43,468 nt of DNA from an uncultured Alphaproteobacteria bacterium (GTDB lineage: Bacteria > Pseudomonadota > Alphaproteobacteria > Rhodobacterales > Rhodobacteraceae), in the NCBI GenBank assembly GCA_902567635.1, contig CACFNV010000009.1:1-43468 (forward strand). The letters run 5' to 3'. Position numbers and translations under genes: made by a program. The notes below the pieces were generated by a model. That model did no database searches, had not been told where the DNA came from, and worked only from the letters and a program-made list of their open reading frames with translations. This document shows, piece by piece, positions 1-8,160 of this stretch (the first letter of the stretch is position 1; each line of letters starts with the position of its first letter).

Positions 1-1786
1 CACAAAGAGAGCAAACCCTATTTTGGTTTCCGTTTTTATCAACAAAAAGGTGGGGAGTGAGTTTTTCTTCTAAAGTAGCTAAGACTTCAGTTATTCTAAA
101 ACTCATAGCAAACTCAACAGAATCAGATAGTTCTTTCCAAAAATTATTGAGAACGTCTAACCATTTTTTTTGTCCATTTGAGATCTCATCTAAATGTTCC
201 TCCAGTTTGGCGGTATAATCATACTTGATGTACTGGTTGAAATATGCTTCTAAAAAGACGTTCAATATTCTTCCAGTATCTTCTGGTATTAGTCTATTTT
301 TTTCTTTTTTTACGTAATTCTTGTCTTGTATTTTAGAAATAATAGAAGCATAGGTTGAAGGACGGCCAATACCCTCCTCTTCTAAACGTTTTATTAAAGA
401 AGCCTCATTAAAACGAGGTGGAGGTTCTGTAAAATGTTGTTGTTTTTCTAATGATTTAAGGAGTGCGTTTTCGCTTTCTTTGACGTTAGGCAGGTTTTTT
501 TCATCATCCTCTTTTTTGGAATCCTTGTACACTTTTAAATGACCTTCAAAAATCAATATTTGTCCAGATGCTCTGAACGAATGTTCCTCGCACATTGAGC
601 TGATTAATATTGTCGTTTGTAACACTTCAGCTGCTCTGGCTTGAGAAGCCATGGCACGACGCCAAATTAAAGAATAAAGATTCAATTCGTCTTTATTTAA
701 TTTTTCAAAATTTTCAGGCAATTTGGAAAAGTCTGTTGGTCTAATGCATTCATGAGCTTCTTGGGCATTTTTGGCTTTATTTTTGTAAAAAATCGGCTTT
801 TCTGGTACAAAATCGTTGCCATATAGGCTAGCAATTTGTTTTCGGGCGCCGTTTATTCCTTCTGGAGCCATTTCTATGCCATCAGTTCGCATATATGTTA
901 TTAAACCTGCCTCATACAACTTTTGAGCAATAGACATCACGTCTCTAGGACTAATCCTTAGGGCATTGCTAGCATTTTGTTGAAGTGTTGAGGTAGTGAA
1001 GGGAGCATAGGGGTTTCTTTTCTTATTTTTGCTTTCAACCTTTTTAACAAAGTATTCCTCTCTCTCAAGGTTACTTAAAACATCTGAAGCACTTTCTTCA
1101 TCTTTGAATGAGAATTTTTCAATTTTTTCACCCTTGTAATAATTTAGGGTGGCTTCAAAATCTTTCCTTTCTTTAGATTGAAATTTTGAATTTATGGACC
1201 AAAATTCCTCTTTTTTGAATTTTTCAATCTCCATTTCTCTGTCTACCACCAATCTCAGAGCAGGTGATTGTACTCTACCTGCAGATTTGGGTCCCCCAGG
1301 AAGCCTTCTCCACAGAACTGGTGAAATATTAAAACCCATTAAATAATCTAGAGAGTTTCTGGCCAAGTATGCTTCTACCAAATCAATATCAATCTCTCTG
1401 GGCATATTCATGGCATTCAAGATAGCATTCTTAGTTACAGCATTAAAAACTACCCTTTCAACAACCATGTGATCTTTTATCGCCTTCTTTCTCTTAAGAA
1501 TTTCTAATAGGTGCCAAGAAATTGCTTCACCTTCTCTGTCAGGGTCAGTTGCTAAAATTAATCGATCACTATCTTTCAGTGCGTTTACTATTGCGTCTAT
1601 ATGTTTCTTGCTTTTAGAGTCTATTTCCCATGTAGCCTGAAAATTATTTAATACATCAATAGATCCGTTCTTTTGAGGTAAGTTCCTTACATGACCATAT
1701 GAAGCCAATACTTTAAAATCGCTTCCTAAATATTTATTGATCGTCTTTGCTTTTGCTGGAGATTCAACCACCACAACTTTTGACAT
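1..1786 (-). CDS. topA: DNA topoisomerase I, 5' part (C-terminus beyond the left edge)
   Basis: Type IA topoisomerase that relaxes negative supercoils by nicking and religating one strand. The reading frame is open from the ATG at 1786 to position 1, about 595 codons, without a stop. The N-terminal Toprim domain begins MSKVVVVESPAKAKTI and carries the metal-binding DPDREGE motif near residues 80-90. The catalytic tyrosine is Tyr298 in GLITYMRTDG, and PGGPKSAGRVQSPALRL is the conserved core segment. The visible sequence ends at VCSLC, which looks like the start of a C-terminal zinc-ribbon region. The gene is transcribed away from coxB, with a 244-nt gap between them. The start matches the usual TopA N-terminus. 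It is incomplete only because the window ends, with no sign of decay. Confidence 0.95.
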   Translation of the reverse strand, partial: MSKVVVVESPAKAKTINKYLGSDFKVLASYGHVRNLPQKNGSIDVLNNFQATWEIDSKSKKHIDAIVNALKDSDRLILATDPDREGEAISWHLLEILKRKKAIKDHMVVERVVFNAVTKNAILNAMNMPREIDIDLVEAYLARNSLDYLMGFNISPVLWRRLPGGPKSAGRVQSPALRLVVDREMEIEKFKKEEFWSINSKFQSKERKDFEATLNYYKGEKIEKFSFKDEESASDVLSNLEREEYFVKKVESKNKKRNPYAPFTTSTLQQNASNALRISPRDVMSIAQKLYEAGLITYMRTDGIEMAPEGINGARKQIASLYGNDFVPEKPIFYKNKAKNAQEAHECIRPTDFSKLPENFEKLNKDELNLYSLIWRRAMASQARAAEVLQTTILISSMCEEHSFRASGQILIFEGHLKVYKDSKKEDDEKNLPNVKESENALLKSLEKQQHFTEPPPRFNEASLIKRLEEEGIGRPSTYASIISKIQDKNYVKKEKNRLIPEDTGRILNVFLEAYFNQYIKYDYTAKLEEHLDEISNGQKKWLDVLNNFWKELSDSVEFAMSFRITEVLATLEEKLTPHLFVDKNGNQNRVCSLC

Positions 1787-1814
1787 AACAAAATCCAATT
1801 AACTAAATATGTGT

Positions 1815-1843
1815 TAAATCTTATTCAAAGACTTCAATGTCAA
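1815..1843 (-). promoter_or_regulatory. Candidate topA promoter
   Basis: On the minus strand a perfect TTGACA (1838-1843) lies about 50 nt upstream of the topA start. Seventeen nt further on is GATTTA (1815-1820), a poor -10 match. The -35 is convincing by sequence, but the -10 is weak, so this is a tentative sigma-70-type promoter. The rest of the 1787-2030 gap is AT-rich, and I found no good TTGACA/TATAAT pair facing coxB. Confidence 0.35.
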
Positions 1844-1912
1844 TCTTTTTTTTTTGAAGACGTTAAAATTCATACATTTATCATATTGCGACGTTATAAC
1901 CTAAAATATCAT

Positions 1913-1929
1913 TTGAAATTTATTTTCAA
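1913..1929. repeat. Perfect inverted repeat between topA and coxB
   Basis: TTGAAA-TTTAT-TTTCAA: a perfect 6-bp dyad around a 5-nt spacer, about 100 nt upstream of coxB and 130 nt upstream of topA. The half-site spacing does not fit the FNR/CRP consensus (TTGAT-N4-ATCAA). It could be an operator or chance in AT-rich DNA. Confidence 0.3.
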
Positions 1930-2030
1930 CCTAAATAGAGTGAATTTAACACTACACAGTTATAGTTTTATGACTATATAAGATTGTAGAGCCAACAGTT
2001 TAGTGTTAGAGACGAGATTAGGGGGATTAT

Positions 2031-2924
2031 ATGTTTAGGGTATTTAAATTGGCAAAGCTAATTACAATTTGTTGTATTGGTACGTTGTATAATATAATTT
2101 CGCACAGTTTAAGTCTGGCAAACGATGGAATAACAGAAGAATTACCAGTGATAGGGAAGCCTGTTTCTGGAGGAATTAATTTTCAACCTCCTGTCACAGA
2201 GCTTGCAAGAGACATTCTATGGCTAGATAATATATTGCTTATAGTAATCACGATTATTTCTGTATTTGTTTTGGGATTAATGCTTTGGGTTTTTGTCAGG
2301 TACAATAAAAGGGCAAATAAGGTTGCGTCTACAACAACCCACAACACTCCCATAGAAATAGCTTGGACTGTAGTTCCTGTTTTTATCCTAATCGGTATAG
2401 GAATAATTTCGTTGCCGATATTATTGAAACAACTCAGAATACCAGAGAGTGAAGTTGTGATTAAAGCAACTGGCAATCAATGGTACTGGACTTATGATTA
2501 TCCTCAGCATGATTTTTCATTCGACTCAGTTATGCTGGAAAAAGATGAGTTAGAAAAATATGGTTATAGTCAGGATGAATATTTACTGGCCACAGATAAC
2601 CCTGTAGTAGTTCCAGTTAATAAGAATATAACCGTGCAAGTCACTGCCTCTGATGTTATTCACGCTTGGAAAATTATGTCTTTTGGGGTCCACCAGGATG
2701 GGGTGCCAGGAAGACTCGCTGAACTATGGTTTAAGGCAGATAAGGAAGGTGTGTATTTTGGGCAGTGCTCAGAGCTTTGCGGATTGAATCACTCCTACAT
2801 GCCAATAGTGGTAAAAGTTGTAAGTCAGAAGAGTTATGAGGATTGGCTGATTAGGGCAAATGAAGCTTTTGCGAATAAAGGCAAAAAAATAAACAAAAAC
2901 ATAAAACTTGCAAAAAAGAAATAG
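2031..2924 (+). CDS. coxB: Cytochrome c oxidase subunit II (aa3 type)
   Basis: Subunit II accepts electrons from cytochrome c through the binuclear CuA centre and passes them to haem a in subunit I. The 297-residue product has a signal-peptide-like N-terminus (probable cleavage near Ala30), two membrane helices (about 67-90 and 110-132) and a C-terminal cupredoxin domain outside the membrane. All CuA ligands are present: His211 (DVIHAW), Cys246, Glu248, Cys250, His254 and Met257 ([14 protein letters not shown]). The aromatic electron-entry stretch QWYWTYDYP is intact. The segment after His211 reads [15 protein letters not shown], where relatives usually have a form like TIPAFGVKQDAVPGR. A purine-rich AGGGGGA just upstream supports the ATG. 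It is the first gene of the oxidase cluster. Subunit I is not adjacent, as in Paracoccus and Rhodobacter. Confidence 0.96.
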   Translation: MFRVFKLAKLITICCIGTLYNIISHSLSLANDGITEELPVIGKPVSGGINFQPPVTELARDILWLDNILLIVITIISVFVLGLMLWVFVRYNKRANKVASTTTHNTPIEIAWTVVPVFILIGIGIISLPILLKQLRIPESEVVIKATGNQWYWTYDYPQHDFSFDSVMLEKDELEKYGYSQDEYLLATDNPVVVPVNKNITVQVTASDVIHAWKIMSFGVHQDGVPGRLAELWFKADKEGVYFGQCSELCGLNHSYMPIVVKVVSQKSYEDWLIRANEAFANKGKKINKNIKLAKKK

Positions 2925-2958
2925 CATTTCTATTTCAAAATATGAATTAAGGTAGATT

Positions 2959-3894
2959 TTGACATTAGTTAATCAAATAAAAGTTGAACCGGATAATAAT
3001 GGTCTTATAGAACTATACCATCTTTTGAAACCTAGAGTAATGTGGCTTGCAGTTTATACCGCGGCTGTGAGTATGTTTCTAGCTCCTGGAGAAACAAACC
3101 TATTCCTTTGCATAGTTTCGATAATTTGTATATCCGTCGGTGCTGGTGCTGCCGGTGCATTGAATATGTGGTGGGATCAGGAGGTCGATAAGCTGATGGT
3201 AAGAACTAGTAACCGACCTCTTCCTTCTGGAAATATTAGCCCAGATGATGCTTTTGTCTATGGTATGTCTCTATCCATTTTCTCCGTAATGTTTTTAGGA
3301 TTAGTTGCCAACTGGCTTGCGGCCTTTTTGTTAGCGTTTACTATCTTTTTTTATGTTGTTATTTATTCAATGCTTTTGAAAAAAAGAACTGTTCAGAATA
3401 TAGTGATAGGTGGGGCCGCTGGTGCAATGCCTCCGGTAATTGGGTGGATAGCTGTCACAAGTAATTTTTCTGTGGAACCAATGCTTTTGTTTACCCTTAT
3501 ATTTTTTTGGACGCCTCCGCATTTCTGGGCCTTATCTGTAGTAATGAAAGATGATTATCAAAAAGCAAAAATTCCTATGTTTCCGGTAGTGTATGGCATT
3601 CAGGAAACAAGAAAAAAAATCTTCCAATATACTTTTTTGATTTTAGCTTGCTCTCAATTGGTAGCGTCTTCATCGGTCGGGGGATTATTTTTTTTCATTA
3701 TTGCAAATATATTGAATGCTTACCTACTGTATCTTTCTTTCAAAATTTTTAGAAAAAAATCAACGAATGATTGGAACTTAGAGCTTAAATTTTTTAAGTT
3801 TACAATTGTATATCTTTTCCTTTTTTTCGGGACCCTTGTAATCCAAAAAGTGATTGGGTCTAACGGCGTTCAATCCTTTTCTTGGTTAATTTGA
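2959..3894 (+). CDS. ctaB: Protoheme IX farnesyltransferase (haem O synthase)
   Basis: Membrane prenyltransferase that adds a farnesyl group to protohaem to give haem O, the precursor of haem A for the aa3 oxidase encoded around it. The 311-residue UbiA-family protein is almost entirely hydrophobic helices. It has the two aspartate-rich prenyl-diphosphate/Mg motifs: D73QEVD77 followed by LMVRTSNRPLPSG, and MKDDYQKAKIPMFPVV around Asp198-Asp199. The start appears to be TTG at 2959, preceded by AAGG six nt upstream, since no suitable ATG precedes the conserved LLKPRVM segment. It follows coxB by 34 nt. The symbol cyoE is also used for this family. Confidence 0.95.
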   Translation: MTLVNQIKVEPDNNGLIELYHLLKPRVMWLAVYTAAVSMFLAPGETNLFLCIVSIICISVGAGAAGALNMWWDQEVDKLMVRTSNRPLPSGNISPDDAFVYGMSLSIFSVMFLGLVANWLAAFLLAFTIFFYVVIYSMLLKKRTVQNIVIGGAAGAMPPVIGWIAVTSNFSVEPMLLFTLIFFWTPPHFWALSVVMKDDYQKAKIPMFPVVYGIQETRKKIFQYTFLILACSQLVASSSVGGLFFFIIANILNAYLLYLSFKIFRKKSTNDWNLELKFFKFTIVYLFLFFGTLVIQKVIGSNGVQSFSWLI

Positions 3895-3928
3895 GCGAAG
3901 AACTGAAAGAAATAGAGACTTAAAAATT

Positions 3929-4111
3929 ATGGAAAATGCAAAAAATCAATATAAAACATGGGGAAATATAAAAATTGGTCTTATGCTTTCTGCCGCTGTT
4001 ACTCTTATATTCGCCATCACCATTGTGAAATTAAAGCAAGGTTCATTGCTGCAAGGGTATGATCATGTTTTAAGGCAAAACCTGGTTGAAAAAAATGAAG
4101 TTGAAAAATAG
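3929..4111 (+). CDS. Small membrane protein of the cytochrome oxidase cluster (CtaF-like position)
   Basis: A 60-residue protein with a short polar N-terminus (MENAKNQYKTWG), one hydrophobic helix at about residues 15-33 and a charged tail. A one-helix protein between ctaB and ctaG is a regular feature of alphaproteobacterial oxidase clusters, and is sometimes called CtaF or CoxF. Identification rests on position, size and topology, not on a motif. Its last codons overlap the start of ctaG by 17 nt, which suggests translational coupling. A role in oxidase assembly is an inference from context. Confidence 0.7.
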   Translation: MENAKNQYKTWGNIKIGLMLSAAVTLIFAITIVKLKQGSLLQGYDHVLRQNLVEKNEVEK

Positions 4112-4631
4112 AGTTCCTATCTTACTTACTAGTTTGGTGTTTTTTATGTTGTCTGCATCATTTGCAGCAGTCCCTTTCTATAATTGGTTCTGCAAAGTCA
4201 CAGGTTACGGAGGAACTCCTATTTCCTCCGCTGAAACTTACAGTGGGGAAATTATTCAGCAGAAAATCAAAGTAAGGTTTGATGCTTCTAAAGCAAAAGA
4301 TATGCTTTGGGAGTTTACCCCTCTTCAGGACGAAATTCAGATTAAGCTGGGGGAAACGGCTTTAGTTTTTTATGAAGCATATAATCCAACTAATAAAACC
4401 ATTTCAGGTCAAGCTTCTTTCAATATCTTTCCGTTTTCAGCAGGCAACTATTTTAGTAAGATTGATTGCTTTTGTTTCGTTGAACAAAAATTGGAGCCAG
4501 GAGAAAGGGTAAAAATGCCGGTCACTTTTTACATCGATCCCGATATTATAAATAACATTGAAACAAAAGGCATAAAAACGCTAACTTTGTCCTACACTTT
4601 TTACAAACTTGACGATAAACTACAATCATAG
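4095..4631 (+). CDS. ctaG: Cytochrome c oxidase assembly protein CtaG/Cox11
   Basis: Copper chaperone that delivers copper to the CuB site of oxidase subunit I. The 178-residue product has one N-terminal membrane anchor (about 8-26) followed by the Cox11 signature YNWFCKVTGYGGT (Cys33). The copper-binding C125-F-C127-F pair follows, then the C-terminal MPVTFYIDPD motif. All are diagnostic for the family. I chose ATG 4095. An upstream in-frame TTG at 4086 would add only three residues. It overlaps the preceding small gene by 17 nt and has no clear ribosome binding site of its own, consistent with coupled translation. Its target subunit I (coxA) is not in this window. Confidence 0.95.
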   Translation: MKLKNRVPILLTSLVFFMLSASFAAVPFYNWFCKVTGYGGTPISSAETYSGEIIQQKIKVRFDASKAKDMLWEFTPLQDEIQIKLGETALVFYEAYNPTNKTISGQASFNIFPFSAGNYFSKIDCFCFVEQKLEPGERVKMPVTFYIDPDIINNIETKGIKTLTLSYTFYKLDDKLQS

Positions 4632-4651
4632 TTACTAAATTTGAGGTCTAA

Positions 4652-5440
4652 ATGGCACACGATAAAAATCATGATTATCATATACTTAACCCTAGTTTGT
4701 GGCCATTCCTAAGTGCTTTAGGAGCTTTTATTTTACTGTTCGGATCAGTATTATATTTTCATGGAAGCAGTATTTTTGTGGCAATTATTGGTTTGATATT
4801 AGTTCTGTATTGTATGTTTGCATGGTGGTCTGATGTTGTGATAGAGAGCAAAGACGGTGATCATACTCCAGTTGTACAAATTGGACTGCGATATGGAGTA
4901 ATTATGTTTATTACTTCAGAGGTAATGTTTTTTCTGGCCTGGTTCTGGACCTTTTTTAAGCATGCAATGTACCCTATGGAAGCAGTTGGTGGGGTTTGGC
5001 CTCCAACTGGGATAGAAACCTTTGATCCCTGGCATTTACCTCTTATCAATACCCTGATTTTACTATGTTCAGGTGCAGCTGCTACTTGGGCACACCATGC
5101 TCTGGCTCATGAAAACGATCGAAAAGGATTAGAAAATGGTTTGCTTCTGGCAGTTGGTTTAGGCGTATTGTTTACAGTTTTTCAAGCTTATGAATATAGT
5201 CACGCAGCTTTTGGTTTTGCGGGTAATATTTATGGTGCAACTTTTTTTATGGCAACAGGCTTTCATGGCTTCCACGTATTAATCGGGACTATATTTTTAA
5301 TCGTTTGTTATATAAGAGCTAAGAAAGGGCATTTCACTCAAGAAAAACATATCGGGTTCGAAGCCGCAGCTTGGTACTGGCATTTTGTTGATGTGGTGTG
5401 GTTATTTTTATTTGCAGCTATATACATTTGGGGCGCTTAG
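4652..5440 (+). CDS. coxC: Cytochrome c oxidase subunit III
   Basis: Subunit III stabilises the aa3 oxidase core and helps keep proton uptake active. The 262-residue protein has seven predicted hydrophobic segments and the typical start [17 protein letters not shown]. Further recognisable blocks are [32 protein letters not shown] and [14 protein letters not shown], and a C-terminus ending in [24 protein letters not shown] upstream supports the ATG. It lies 20 nt after ctaG. In many relatives a short DUF983 gene follows coxC, but here only 31 nt separate it from surf1. Confidence 0.96.
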   Translation: MAHDKNHDYHILNPSLWPFLSALGAFILLFGSVLYFHGSSIFVAIIGLILVLYCMFAWWSDVVIESKDGDHTPVVQIGLRYGVIMFITSEVMFFLAWFWTFFKHAMYPMEAVGGVWPPTGIETFDPWHLPLINTLILLCSGAAATWAHHALAHENDRKGLENGLLLAVGLGVLFTVFQAYEYSHAAFGFAGNIYGATFFMATGFHGFHVLIGTIFLIVCYIRAKKGHFTQEKHIGFEAAAWYWHFVDVVWLFLFAAIYIWGA

Positions 5441-5471
5441 TTTCAGATCCATATAATTTGACTGATCTTGC

Positions 5472-6146
5472 ATGATTAAAAATTGGATTTTTATTGTTTT
5501 AGTTTGTATCCCAGGGCTATTGGTTCTTTTATGGCTAGGTTCTTGGCAGCTACAGAGATTAGCTTGGAAGGAAAATTTAATTAACGAAATAGCAAATAGG
5601 CTTAACTCTGTTCCAGGAGACATGCCAATGTACCCAACTTTCAAAAATCATAACTACTTTATGACCAACATTGAAGGTCAAATTCAGAGTGATAGTATTC
5701 ATGTTCTGACATCAACCAAAAAAATAGGACCCGGTTTCAGAGTGATTTCACCAGCAATTTTGAAAGATGGTCGCTCAATTCTTATAGACCGCGGAATAAT
5801 TCCAGAAAAAGACAAGAACTTATCGCTCGGTTTAGGAGAAAATAGCATTACTGGGTATCTCTTATGGCCGAATGAAACTGATTATTTTACTCCCGAGCCA
5901 AATCTGGAAAAAAATATTTGGTTTGCAAGAGATTTGGAGAAAATGGCTAGCTTTTTAAGAACGGAGAAAGTTTTACTAGTTGCTACAAAGCTTCAACAGG
6001 GTTCAAATTTTAATGTTCAAAACCCAACAATAAATATTCCCAACAACCATTTGCAATATGCTATTACTTGGTTCTTAATGGGAGGTTTATGGTTGGCTAT
6101 GAGCGTTTATTTTTTCTTTAAAAATGTAAGAAAGCGTATCGATTGA
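5472..6146 (+). CDS. surf1: SURF1 family oxidase assembly protein
   Basis: Inner-membrane factor that assists haem A insertion into oxidase subunit I. The 224-residue protein has the SURF1 topology: an N-terminal helix (about 5-23) directly followed by the signature GSWQLQRLAWKE, a periplasmic domain, and a C-terminal helix (about 195-217). The conserved GPGFRVISPAIL, ILIDRGIIP and HLQYAITWF segments are present. The stop codon at 6144-6146 is immediately followed by the ATG of thrC, so the two genes are probably cotranscribed. Confidence 0.92.
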   Translation: MIKNWIFIVLVCIPGLLVLLWLGSWQLQRLAWKENLINEIANRLNSVPGDMPMYPTFKNHNYFMTNIEGQIQSDSIHVLTSTKKIGPGFRVISPAILKDGRSILIDRGIIPEKDKNLSLGLGENSITGYLLWPNETDYFTPEPNLEKNIWFARDLEKMASFLRTEKVLLVATKLQQGSNFNVQNPTINIPNNHLQYAITWFLMGGLWLAMSVYFFFKNVRKRID

Positions 6147-7532
6147 ATGAAATACAAATCCACTAGAGGCGGGTCCGAACCGAAAGATTTCGAGGAAGTA
6201 CTGCTTTCTGGTTTGGCAAAAGATGGGGGGCTTTTTATACCATCAGCATTTCCAAAATTATCTTTAGCTGAGGTTAATAATTTAGGTAGTCTGACTTACG
6301 AGCAATTGGCAGTAAGGATAATCTCATTATATACGGGTAATTTATTCTCAAACGAAGAACTTAAAGTCTTAGTAGAAAAATCTTATTCTCGATTCACTGA
6401 TGAAAAGAGAAGTCCTTTAATTAAATTGAGCGACAATCACTTTATGCTAGAACTTTTTCACGGACCTACATTGGCTTTTAAGGATTTTGCTATGCAGGTC
6501 ATTTCAAGAATGTTTGATTTTATTCTCGAAAAAAATAAAAGAAAAATTAGCATCATAACAGCAACCTCAGGAGATACAGGGTCAGCTGCAGTAGAGGCTT
6601 TCAAGTATTCTGAGAGAGCAAACCTATTTGTCTTGTATCCCTACAAGAGAATTTCTGAACTACAACGAAAGCAAATGACCACAGTGGGCTCTTCGAATAC
6701 TAAGATTTTTGCCGTAAAGGGTACTTTTGATGATTGTCAGGCAATCGTAAAAAATCTTTTTAAAGATATTGAGTTAAGAAAAGATGTTAATTTAGCAGGA
6801 GTAAACTCTATTAATTGGGCAAGAATTCTCATTCAAATTGTCTATTATTTTTCTGCCTATCTCCAGATACCAAGAGATAAAAACAATATAAATTTTTCTG
6901 TCCCGACAGGAAACTTTGGTGACGCTTATGCCGGGTACGTAGCTAAAAAGATGGGGCTGCCAATAGATAAGATAATAATAGCTACTAATCAGAATGATAT
7001 TTTGGATCGCATTATTCAAACCGGGGAATATTTCAAAGGTAAAGTATACAAGACGAACTCTCCGTCTATGGATATTCAAATAGCTTCTAACTTTGAAAGA
7101 CTTTTATTTGAAATTCTAGGCCAAAATCCAAATGAACTAGTTCGCTTAATGAATCGACTAGAAGCTAATAATGGCTTTACTATCAACTCGTACTTAAGAA
7201 ATTCTTTAGAGAAAGACTTTGCCAGTGGTTCCTTAAGTGACATTGAAACGATAAAGACAATAAATGATTATTATAGAGAAAGAAAAGTGCTCCTCTGTCC
7301 TCATAGCGCAATTGGAGTTAAAGTAGCTGAAGAGAGCATTGGCCCAAACAGTATTACTGTCTCTCTTGCTACAGCTCATCCAGGAAAATTTAAAGATACT
7401 GTTGAAAGAGCAATATCTGAACCAATACAATTACCAAAAAATTTAAGTGAAGTTGTAGAAAAAAAAGAAATTTACAAAGTTATTCCACCTGACATCAATT
7501 TGATAGCAGGTGAAATAAGAAAATATTTTTAG
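6147..7532 (+). CDS. thrC: Threonine synthase
   Basis: PLP enzyme converting O-phosphohomoserine to threonine, the last step of the pathway. The 461-residue length and N-terminus (MKYKSTRGGSEPKDFEEVLLSG as a motif in two parts, MKYKSTRGG and FEEVLLSGLAKDGGLF) fit the long bacterial ThrC form. The PLP-binding lysine is Lys112 in GPTLAFKDFAMQ. ITATSGDTGSAAVEAF is the phosphate-binding loop and NINFSVPTGNFGDAYAGY a conserved core block. The start directly abuts the surf1 stop codon. In Rhodobacterales a zinc protease (M16) commonly follows thrC, but here a GNAT gene follows after 37 nt. Confidence 0.96.
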   Translation: MKYKSTRGGSEPKDFEEVLLSGLAKDGGLFIPSAFPKLSLAEVNNLGSLTYEQLAVRIISLYTGNLFSNEELKVLVEKSYSRFTDEKRSPLIKLSDNHFMLELFHGPTLAFKDFAMQVISRMFDFILEKNKRKISIITATSGDTGSAAVEAFKYSERANLFVLYPYKRISELQRKQMTTVGSSNTKIFAVKGTFDDCQAIVKNLFKDIELRKDVNLAGVNSINWARILIQIVYYFSAYLQIPRDKNNINFSVPTGNFGDAYAGYVAKKMGLPIDKIIIATNQNDILDRIIQTGEYFKGKVYKTNSPSMDIQIASNFERLLFEILGQNPNELVRLMNRLEANNGFTINSYLRNSLEKDFASGSLSDIETIKTINDYYRERKVLLCPHSAIGVKVAEESIGPNSITVSLATAHPGKFKDTVERAISEPIQLPKNLSEVVEKKEIYKVIPPDINLIAGEIRKYF

Positions 7533-7569
7533 TAATTAAAGACATACTCTGTTTAGACGAATAGACATT

Positions 7570-8160
7570 ATGATTTTTGGAAATAAAGGAATAGAGATAA
7601 AAACAGAAAATCTTGTTCTAAGATTGCCTAAATATGATGATTTTGAAAGCTGGTTGGACTTGAGAACAGTCAGCAGGGATTTTTTGGAAGTTTGGGAGCC
7701 AAAAAGAGGTAGAGATTTTTTTAGACGAAGCGCTTTCAATAATAGAGTAAAATGGGCAATGGACAGTTTTAAAAAAAGGCAGGCGGCTCATTTTTTTATA
7801 TTCAATGACTCAGAAAAGCTCTTGGGTTCTATAACTGTCGACAATATAAGACGTAGTCCCTCAGAGTCAGGAACTATTGGGTATTGGTTAGGGGAGGCTT
7901 ACACAAAAAAAGGGTACATGACTGAGGCTTTGAAAAATGTTATTTATTACTCTTTTGAAGATCTAAAGTTGAGCCGACTTGAGGCAGCGACATTACCTGA
8001 GAATAGTGATTCTAGAAAGCTACTGGAGGGAGTTGGTTTTAAATATGAAGGAGTAGGCCAGAGTTACCTTCAAATTAATGGTCGATGGAGAAACCATATT
8101 TTATATGGCTTATTAAGCTCTGGAAGGCGGGGTCAGGTATCTATAGAAAAAGAGAGATGA
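7570..8160 (+). CDS. GNAT acetyltransferase, RimJ/RimL type
   Basis: Predicted N-acetyltransferase using acetyl-CoA. The 196-residue protein has the RimJ/RimL layout: a beta strand ending in ENLVLRLPKYDDFESW, the LLGSITVDNI strand, and the acetyl-CoA loop region GYWLGEAYTKKGYMTEAL (about 98-115). These are followed by RLEAATLPENSDSRKLLEGVGF, whose ENxxSxxLLEkxGF pattern is typical of ribosomal-protein alanine acetyltransferases. RimJ modifies S5 in enterobacteria; the substrate here is not shown by sequence. The stop overlaps the start of the next gene in an ATGA arrangement (8157-8160), so the two are translationally coupled. Confidence 0.85.
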   Translation: MIFGNKGIEIKTENLVLRLPKYDDFESWLDLRTVSRDFLEVWEPKRGRDFFRRSAFNNRVKWAMDSFKKRQAAHFFIFNDSEKLLGSITVDNIRRSPSESGTIGYWLGEAYTKKGYMTEALKNVIYYSFEDLKLSRLEAATLPENSDSRKLLEGVGFKYEGVGQSYLQINGRWRNHILYGLLSSGRRGQVSIEKER

